Shown here piece by piece: positions 1-7,500 of a DNA stretch of 34,662 bases. Position 1 is the stretch's first letter; every line of letters starts with the position of its first letter. The notes below the pieces were generated by a model. It worked only from the letters and a program-made list of their open reading frames with translations. It did not search any database and was not told where the DNA came from. The stretch is from JAUVKA01 sp964465145. Its GTDB lineage: Bacteria; Bacteroidota; Bacteroidia; Bacteroidales; UBA12481. The stretch is taken from NCBI GenBank assembly GCA_964465145.1, contig CAYXJR010000051.1, positions 1 through 34,662 of the forward strand, written 5' to 3'. Made by a program: the position numbers and the translations under genes.

Positions 1-1065
1 CCTTTGTGTACTATGCCACACTCAGGACAAATTGCCTTATGTATTTGGTATTCTGGCCTGACTTCTCCATTAAACACCATGAAGCCGCCCCCCTCTCGTA
101 AAATAAGGAAGGGTTTGAATTCTGATTTGAAATTAATTAACTGGATATTTGCGTCTTCCAAATCAAATTTAGGATAACCATTTTCCCAAGTATAGGTTTT
201 ACTATCTCCGTCCATATTGATCAATGTACAGGCCTCAAGTTCAACATTATCTTCTGGTTTGGTACCAGGAGCATTAAGCAGAATTGTCTCCTGCCAGCCA
301 CCTCGTCCTGGAAGCACCTTGCGGATCGCTACCCCATCCGGATATATGTAATACAGTTCATTTCCCCACTCTCCAAATCGTGTATTATCTGCTAGGTCAT
401 TTTGTCTGAACTTAACATCCATCTGCAAATATCTCCAATTTACAACGACCCTGGCATCGTTATTTTCAATTATTGCTACCCTGGAACTTCGGCACTGCAC
501 ATCGGACATGTGCTCCATGCATCCTGTGGGCATATCATCCCTTGACCCGTCCTGCAAATACCAGTTGCCACCAGTTTCCCTGCTCTGGTCGGCCATCCAC
601 TTATTATTTTCTGATACCCAGCAGGCCGAATAACGGGTACCTCTCCAAAACATGACCTTCACAGGTAACTCATCAAATTGAACGGCTACGTCCAGGTGGT
701 ATCCGAAAGTTGAAATCCAATCCTACCTCTTGAATCAACACCAAAATAAAAACCAGTAATCTTATACTTTCCAATAGTGACAATAGGGGCCCAATTCCAT
801 GGATAGGCCCCCAGAGAAACCCAGGCTTCGATACTAAAAGATCGCGGCATATCAGTTTCCACAAAGGATTTATCCTCCAGATAAGAGGAAAAACCATCGA
901 ACTTGTAGCCCTTACCAACTACTCCTGGAATAAATTTTCCTTTGCCCGTGATTTCGTAGGAAGGTTTATTTTCATCAAAAGTCCAGGAGGCAAAGATGTT
1001 GGTAGTTTCCTGGGGCTGTGCCAGGGCAGGCACCAATAGCAGAAGTAAGAAAGGAGCTTTTTCAT
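1..1065 (-). pseudogene. LamG-domain secreted protein, two frameshifts, 3' end outside window
   Basis: Reads from an ATG at 1065 to the window edge. A LamG/concanavalin-type jellyroll is visible in the region 690-1035 (motifs ASWTFDENKP, SFSIEAWVSLGAYPWNW, FGVDSRGRIGFQLSD). Two single-base losses break it. Just after the ATG there are five A where six would give the signal peptide MKKAPFLLLLLVPALAQ. Near 686-692 the frame stops at TGG ACG TAG, and one more base would continue as AVQFDELPVKVMFWRG. From there the frame is open to base 1 (QCRSSRVAIIENNDARVVV; later ICPECG). The second half resembles large LamG-bearing proteins of unknown enzymology found in Bacteroidota glycan loci; that is from memory of the family. 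Whether the frameshifts are real decay or sequencing error is not settled. Confidence 0.6.
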
Positions 1066-1072
1066 TGATTTT

Positions 1073-1104
1073 GTTGCATATTGCAAGTTGCAGGTTACAG
1101 GTTA
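1073..1104 (-). repeat. Heptad repeat tract in 5' leader of LamG gene
   Basis: On the coding strand the leader reads as consecutive 7-mers TAACCTG, TAACCTG, CAACTTG, CAATATG, CAACAAA, followed by ATCA and the ATG at 1065. The period is exactly 7 and the tract occupies the position where a ribosome-binding site would lie. The same TAACCTG/CAACCTG unit occurs before the GH106 gene at 23096. Confidence 0.8.
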
Positions 1105-1257
1105 TATTGAAGGTTTCTAAAAATAATCTACAGTCACCCGTCACTCTTTCACAATATAGCAGGAAATTAGGAATTGTCCACATGGTGGTCAAAATCAGCA
1201 CAAAAATAGACCGGAAATAGTAATATCTCCGGTCTATAATCATAATAATTATTATTC

Positions 1258-2643
1258 TTATAAATCGCTGTATGAATCGAAGGTATCTCTGGTTTTCTGG
1301 TCAGATGGCCTGGTCATCTTTGGACTGATGATTTTCCCTTCAGTATCGAAGAACATAAAAGTTGGAACTCCACGAATCTTGTAATCCTTACAAAGTTTAG
1401 ATTCCCAAGCTTTTTCTCCAATAATCTGAACACCGCCCAATTCATTCTCGGGAACAAATTTCAACCATGCGTCTTTGTCCTCATCTATTGAATAACTGAG
1501 AAATACAATATTTTTTTCGTGGTAATCGGCTTCAATTTGCTTAAGGAAAGGTATTTCGTATTTACAAGGGCCGCACCAGGTTGCCCAAACATCAACATAA
1601 AGATATTTACCCCGGAAATCTGTAGAACTAACAGTATTACCTTCAAGATCCTTTCCAACAAAATCGAACATAGCTTCTCCTTTACTGAGTTTTGACCAGG
1701 CATCAAAATCCTCATTGAATTTTGCCAGTGATTCTTCGTCATGAACATTAGCTTTAAAGAACCCAATAGCTTTTTCAAGCTCAGAAAGATCAGTCCACTG
1801 CATAGCATCTGTAATAGTAGTTGTAAGGAAATTGTTAAGCACCTGTTCATCTTTTAGTACGTCCATGGCTGTTTCCATAGTAATTGAGTGTCTGTCAATT
1901 TCGGCAGTGGAATCTGCTTCATAGATTGATTTCATTTTCCCACCTGCCTTTTGCCTAACGATAGTTGTAATATATCCGGTAAAGGCAGCTGACTCAAGAT
2001 ATTCAGGATGTTCCAGTCCCAACTGATCACGGAATTTAAACCAACCCTCTGGGGCCTCATAGTCTTCAATCTTAGCATAGTAGCCATGATATGAAGGGTA
2101 ATTCTCCAGGTTATTTCCCCATGCATAAAGAATATTTGCCTCTTCCATTATCCAGAAAGGGTCTTCCGGATCATCTTTTTCTGTGGCATTGAGATTACCC
2201 TGCTGCACCGTTAACAAGGAATCGTTCTTAAAAGTAAAATCATCCTCACCCAAAGTATACCAGTTGTAATCAAATGCCCGCATATCCTTTGCAGAGTAAT
2301 AGTTATTAATATCAGACCCCTTTCCGGAAAACCCCATAGTTTCTTTCAGATTACTCATATCTGCATAGAAATCCATTTCCATGCCAGGAGCTAACCTGAT
2401 ATAGACTACCTCCTTACCTAATAACAGGTAATAATTGGCAGCCTTTGTAAGATCGGGCATTTCATAGGTAAAATTACCTGTCTCATCAAGTAAAACAGTA
2501 TCACGTGATCCTCCGGGACCACCCATAACAAATAGTTCCTTTTCCAGGTTTTCGATCAAACCTGTAAGAACAACACCCTCCTGTTTTGGGCTGCAGCCGA
2601 AGGCTAAGGGTATCAGAAGTAGAAAGGTCAAGAGTTTTCGCAT
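1258..2643 (-). CDS. TlpA-like thioredoxin lipoprotein
   Basis: 461 residues. The N-terminus MRKLLTFLLLIPLAFGC is a lipoprotein signal with the acylated Cys near residue 17. Residues about 20-120 look like the beta-rich DUF4369-type domain common at the N-terminus of Bacteroidota TlpA-like proteins (GNFTYEMPDL). A helical middle follows, then a thioredoxin fold from about residue 320 with the active site WATWCGPCKYEIP near residue 355 and the cis-proline loop GVPTFMFF. The family carries out thiol-disulfide exchange outside the cytoplasm; the partner here is unknown. The start at 2643 is set by the signal peptide. The leader directly upstream consists of 7-bp repeats rather than a Shine-Dalgarno sequence. 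The gene has no evident functional link to the CAZyme cluster. Confidence 0.92.
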   Translation of the reverse strand: MRKLLTFLLLIPLAFGCSPKQEGVVLTGLIENLEKELFVMGGPGGSRDTVLLDETGNFTYEMPDLTKAANYYLLLGKEVVYIRLAPGMEMDFYADMSNLKETMGFSGKGSDINNYYSAKDMRAFDYNWYTLGEDDFTFKNDSLLTVQQGNLNATEKDDPEDPFWIMEEANILYAWGNNLENYPSYHGYYAKIEDYEAPEGWFKFRDQLGLEHPEYLESAAFTGYITTIVRQKAGGKMKSIYEADSTAEIDRHSITMETAMDVLKDEQVLNNFLTTTITDAMQWTDLSELEKAIGFFKANVHDEESLAKFNEDFDAWSKLSKGEAMFDFVGKDLEGNTVSSTDFRGKYLYVDVWATWCGPCKYEIPFLKQIEADYHEKNIVFLSYSIDEDKDAWLKFVPENELGGVQIIGEKAWESKLCKDYKIRGVPTFMFFDTEGKIISPKMTRPSDQKTRDTFDSYSDL

Positions 2644-2648
2644 AATAG

Positions 2649-2730
2649 AGATGTTAGATTTAAGATTACAGATGACAGATGACAGATAAATTAATCCCTG
2701 TTCCCTGTTAACTGTTCCCTGTTAACTGCT
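2649..2730 (-). repeat. Two consecutive heptad repeat families in the TlpA gene leader
   Basis: On the plus strand 2649-2690 consists of six in-phase 7-mers of form AGATNNN (AGATGTT, AGATTTA, AGATTAC, AGATGAC, AGATGAC, AGATAAA). After five bases, 2696-2730 consists of five 7-mers (CCCTGTT, CCCTGTT, AACTGTT, CCCTGTT, AACTGCT). The tract begins five bases from the start codon at 2643 and fills essentially the whole leader. Confidence 0.85.
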
Positions 2731-2770
2731 TGCAAATATATCCATAATCATCCTTTTATTTCAATTGATC

Positions 2771-2965
2771 CTATTTTGCTCCTTTACGTGTACTGATCCG
2801 GAAAGGCATGTAAAGCAGGCATGAACCGAAAATGCTTGTTATAAGGAAAATTCCTGCTACAATGAGTAATACGATACCAAGTGTTCCGGTAATTACATTT
2901 GTAAAAAACAAAACAGCAATGGCGATAGCTAAAATTATTCTTAATCCCCGGTCGAGATTTCCCAT
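2771..2965 (-). CDS. DUF2892 (YgaP-like) small inner-membrane protein
   Basis: 64 residues. It starts MGNLDRGLRIILAIAIAVL and has two hydrophobic segments (about 9-24 and 28-47) separated by an NVITGTLG turn, then a short basic tail (RISTRKGAK). Start, length and two-helix hairpin match the DUF2892 family of small membrane proteins, some fused to or beside rhodanese and sulfur-handling proteins elsewhere. No molecular function is established for the stand-alone form. The ATG at 2965 lies just beyond the recognisable end of the beta-helix remnant. The gene could be transcribed with the TlpA-like gene downstream (gap 127 bp, largely filled by heptad repeats). Confidence 0.85.
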   Translation of the reverse strand: MGNLDRGLRIILAIAIAVLFFTNVITGTLGIVLLIVAGIFLITSIFGSCLLYMPFRISTRKGAK

Positions 2966-2994
2966 GTTCTTTCGTCAGTACACCGGTACTGCTT

Positions 2995-3331
2995 GTCAAT
3001 CTGTATAAATAAATTCCTCCCCTCCTGAGGTCCAGAGCGGCCCCGCTTGTTTTTGCAAAAGTGCAGTTTGTAAAAGCTATGTCCGATCCTCCGTGAACAA
3101 GCCCGGCCCGGGGCTGATTATTTGAAAAAACACAATTGAATACTTCTCCAAAACTTTCGTTCATAATGCCGAATACGGAGGCATCGGAATTTGAAATGTT
3201 ACAATTGAAAATTGAATTGATAATACGAATGTATTTTAACCCCCCATTAATCTGAACTGCCCCCTGGCATTGGAGGAGTAGTTGTCAAACCGACAGTCTG
3301 AAATTGACAAATTAGTGATTATTGAATTATA
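2995..3331 (-). pseudogene. Remnant of a right-handed beta-helix protein, frameshifted
   Basis: Two frames join at a run of five C on the plus strand (3260-3264). The first, from 3331, reads NSIITNLSISDCRFDNYSS. The second reads GAVQINGGLKYIRIINS, then FNCNISNSDASVFGIMN, CVFSNNQPRAGLVHGG and IAFTNCTFAKTSGAALDL. The repeating N-C-x-F and hydrophobic-N pattern is typical of parallel beta-helix/pectate-lyase-like repeats. A stop codon (3332-3334) precedes it in frame and there is no start or signal peptide, so it is an isolated decayed fragment. It fills most of the 382-bp gap between the DUF2892 gene and the aminotransferase. Confidence 0.6.
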
Positions 3332-3347
3332 CTAATAGCTCTCTTAT

Positions 3348-4466
3348 TCATATCTCACATATTTGTTTTATCCCTTTTGTTAAGATGCTCAATCCTTCCT
3401 CCAAATAGCTTCTTTCAGCCCCAATTCCTATTCTTATGAAGTTATCCATCCCAAACCAATCACCGGCAGCAATAAACAATCCAAATTCCTTCCTCAATCT
3501 TTCACTTAAAAATGAGGAACTTATTTCCATATTATATCCTATAAAAGCCATACCCCCGCCCTGTGGCTTAATAAAACGAACATTGTCCTTCCACTCATTA
3601 GCCCAGCCTTGAATCAATTCAACATTCGATCTGAGAAGTTCACGGTTACGATTCAGAATTCTATCTCTCGTACTTTTCTCCAGAGTAAATTCCGCGATCC
3701 TTTGACTTAGAATCCCTGATGAAATTGATGTGTAATCATGGTAGGACCAGCTATCAGCAATTGTTTCTTTATCTCCTGCCAGCCACCCCAGGCGCAAGCC
3801 AGGCAAAGCATAAGCTTTTGATAATCCACCGGTAACCAGAACTTTATCATATATACCGATAAAGCTATTTGTCTCAATATTATTCAGTTCAGCACCTCTG
3901 TATACTTCATCACAATAGATCCATGCTCCAACTTCCCCGGCAATCTCCACTATAGTTTTCATTTCATCAATAGATAGAATATAGCCTGTAGGATTGTTGG
4001 GATTACAAATTGCAATTATCCGGGTCTTGTGGTTCACCTGATTATGGAGTTCATCAAGATTGGGAGCCCAATTATTTTCTTCCCTGAGATGGAATGCCCT
4101 GGGGACAGCACCCATTTCTTCTGCGATACCCCATATCTGCATATAATTTGGGATCATCATGACAATCTCATCACCCTTTTCGAGCAAGGTATGGCATGCA
4201 ACAAAATTGGCTTCAGAAGAGCCATTGCATACCAGAACATTGTCTTCCATCAATCCGGGATATAAATCGGCTATTCGATTCCTTAATGGAATAGATCCAT
4301 TGGTTTGGCCATAACCCAATTCAAGATTAGCAAGTTCATTCAACTGCCCTGAAGTCAATAATTCATTTAGCCTGAAAGGATGAAAACCACTTTCGGTCAG
4401 ATTATAGGGAACTGTATTCTCGTACAGCGATTGAATACGTTCCAGATCAAATGGTCTGATATACAT
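3348..4466 (-). CDS. PLP-dependent class I/II aminotransferase
   Basis: 372 residues, cytoplasmic (no signal). Fold-type I features are in order: substrate/PLP region LELGYGQTNGSIPLRNRIA, the glycine/serine loop CNGSSEAN near residue 80, the CNPNNPTG loop near 157, the Asp/Tyr pair of YCDEVYRG near 185, and the PLP-binding lysine in GGLSKAYALPGLRLGW near 215. The C-terminal GAERSYLEEGL contains the family arginine position. The class transfers amino groups between amino acids and 2-oxo acids; the substrate cannot be read from sequence. It is downstream of the esterase/GH78 gene on the same strand with a 64-bp gap, so it may share a transcript, though its link to glycan breakdown is unclear. 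Confidence 0.9.
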   Translation of the reverse strand: MYIRPFDLERIQSLYENTVPYNLTESGFHPFRLNELLTSGQLNELANLELGYGQTNGSIPLRNRIADLYPGLMEDNVLVCNGSSEANFVACHTLLEKGDEIVMMIPNYMQIWGIAEEMGAVPRAFHLREENNWAPNLDELHNQVNHKTRIIAICNPNNPTGYILSIDEMKTIVEIAGEVGAWIYCDEVYRGAELNNIETNSFIGIYDKVLVTGGLSKAYALPGLRLGWLAGDKETIADSWSYHDYTSISSGILSQRIAEFTLEKSTRDRILNRNRELLRSNVELIQGWANEWKDNVRFIKPQGGGMAFIGYNMEISSSFLSERLRKEFGLFIAAGDWFGMDNFIRIGIGAERSYLEEGLSILTKGIKQICEI

Positions 4467-4530
4467 CTAAATAGATATTAAAATCAATACAAACTTTAGA
4501 TTTAGCATAAAAATTTAAAGGAGTTTCGCT

Positions 4531-7500
4531 TTAATCGGTTGAATCAAAGAATATTCCACTCAGGCTAATACGATCACCTCGAATCTTATTTATCCTGAAT
4601 TTAACTGACTTGTCATATGAATATACAAGATATTTACCTCCAGAATAATCATCTACCATCTTTACAGGAGCAATCAATTTCAGCGTTTTAGCATCGAACA
4701 TTTCAACCGTCTGACTTAAGCCTTTGCCTTCCCAGTCGATGAAATATAAGGCTATTTGAAATTCCTTATTACGATTTAAACTGGCAGTAAAAGTCATGGT
4801 CTGATCGGTATTGGAAATTCCTGATCCAACCCGAATACTATCATTTGCATCAGAGGAGGCAAGTGCCCTTTGATCCAATGTTTTAGCCTCCCATACAACA
4901 GGCTCCGGTAAATTTCCCGGGCTTTGGGGGAAAGCACGAAAATAATTCACTGAGTCGACATAGGTAGGAAGGGATTGCTTATTCTGCCCTTCTCCATAAT
5001 AATTACATAAAACATATCCGTCCTTACCATAAACCCCGCCCCAGCTTCCGCTTGTTATTGAATCCTCGAGGATAAAATCTGCTTTATACTGAACATGTGG
5101 CTCAACGTAAAAGGAGGTACTTCCATCATATTCAAAAACTATATCATAATTACCTGCCTCCACAGAATCAAAATACACAAAATCAGAGTCTTCCCAAGCG
5201 CCGGCAATCCCGGGAACCTGTGAAAAAGCCCCATCCCAGGCAAGCTCACCATTAATAGTTATCGTTTTAATGGATCTCTCAACCTTTGGAATACCAATGC
5301 GGCCGGTTGTGCCTGTTGGTGTGGATACATTACATTTACCACTGACCAGGTCGAAATTAACGCTCAGATCTCCAAATGGAGTTGGAGTAATTCCTTTAAA
5401 CCAATCCAGTGTTCTGCCAGGATGAGGAAGAATTTCAAAAGTTTTAAAGCCAGCTTGAGTAGGTTTAATCCCTAATATCTCCTCATTAAGCCATTTCACC
5501 GGCCCTGCTCCCCATGGGTGGCAAAGGCTCACTATCCCCGACTGGGAGTTGGGTACGGCATCATTAGGCTCAATAATATCATTCCAGGAGGGACGGAATA
5601 CTTCATAGGGTGTGGTGGCTCCATTCAGGATCATTCCTCCCCAAAGATCACGGACAGTACTCAGCGCATCATCGTGCTTGTTCATTTGGGCGAGTGCCTG
5701 AATTATAAAGTACTGGTTGAATGGTGACAGGGATACCCTTTCAACCCGGTTAATAAACACGTTCATATAAATGCTATCCAGCTCTATTGGTGAAAGAAGT
5801 CTGGTGTTCACTGCATCTGCTGAGGAGTGCAATCCATAATCCCTGAACCAGTCAGGTCCAACTCGCAATTCTTCCATCTTCCTGCGAGCATACCAGGAAT
5901 ATTTAGATTCCAAATCAGATCTTCCGATCTGTTTCATTACCCCTGAAAATTCCAGCCAGGCCCGAATGGTAAGCATCTTATAGGCTTTCTGAGCTTCCGG
6001 GGCCGGCTTAAACCATAATTCAAACCCAGCACAAAGCCTCTCATCCCATCCATAGAAACGAAGCTTAGGATCTGTCCCAAATTCAATATAAGCATCATCC
6101 AGCTTATTGCTGGCATTTAAAATATATTTTTCAAGGGTTTTCCTGTCACCGGAATATTTGTAATAGTCAAGAAGACTCATCACCCAATAAAGAGAATAGC
6201 TCCTTATTCCATTGTTTTGATTAGCAGTATTGTCAATGTTTTGTTTTACAAAATCATAATCAGCAAAGGCTACAAGGGAAGCAGCCTGAATGGGATGAGC
6301 ATCGCCTGTCCAGGACATCCTGTCGCCACGGTCCATGATAATAGCTCCAAAGTAATCCTCGCACATTGAAGCTTTTACCGAATATGCCGACAAATACCAA
6401 ATCCTGGTCAACATCTGGTCGCTGCAGCTGAAACTACCGTTATAATTCGTTGGTTTAACCTGGTTAACAGCCCTAACATCAGTAATATGCCAGTCTGAAG
6501 TGTGAGAGTTAACATGTATCCATGCGAATCTAACTCCGTCATAAAGTTCTTCATTGAGCTCCAGGCGGAAGGTATCTCCATATTTTTTTGGCTCAAGAGT
6601 TTTATTAATACCCGGTTCATTATACTCACTGATACTCATCTCAACTCCTCCAGGGCAATCCGGGCTGTCGAATTCGATCCAAGCCGGCATTTCCACTCCA
6701 AAATCAATTCTGATTGACCCGGGTCCTTTCACTGTAACATAGGGTTTCTCACCAGTAAGTGACGAAATATTTACAAAAGAATCTGGAGAGTCGGTATCAA
6801 CCTTTGTGGGTTTTAGCACGAATACTTCAAGACCATCAGTTGCTTTAGGATCCGGCCACATATAGGCTACAAGAGGATCTGGTGACTCTGGGATTTCAGG
6901 TCTGGAAAAGCTGCCATTTGCGATATATGGATATGGCTGAGGGATTGTTGAACGTTCCAGATTGGATTCTGGTTCTTTCGCTTGAGTATTCAGTGTTAAT
7001 ATTGGTACCTCGTAAAAAGTTAAAGCAGCAATACCGTTTCTGCCATAAAGAATATTGTCTTCGTTCCAGTTTTTGCCATCCAAATAGCTTATCTCAGTTG
7101 CATTTGAACGGTCTTTGAGTTTTAATAAGATCTTATTTCCCCGCAAAGATCCGGAAACAACACCAGGCTTATCATCATCCAAATAGAATTCACTTACCAG
7201 AGCATTATTCCAATCCATTGGCTGGTCAAATTCGATGGCGATCTCGTCCCTCCTCTCGCTGGTGTAATATGCTTTTTCCAGATTGGGCGGCGTGACAGGC
7301 TTTTCAAATTCTTCACCATAAAAATCCCTCTCCAGAAGGGGCACGATGAGATCAGCCATCTTTGCATATCCCTCGGGCGGGAAATGGCATCCTCCTCCCG
7401 GCCTTATTCCCAAGGTTGACATTATACTCATGTTGGAGAACTTTGACGGCAGGGTCCGCTGGACTTCCCTGAGCCTGTCGCCTGATCCATCTTTCCCCAT

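Noticed and set aside
473..655. 60-residue plus-strand open frame
   Set aside because: Antisense to the continuing LamG-gene frame, low-complexity composition and no recognisable motif.
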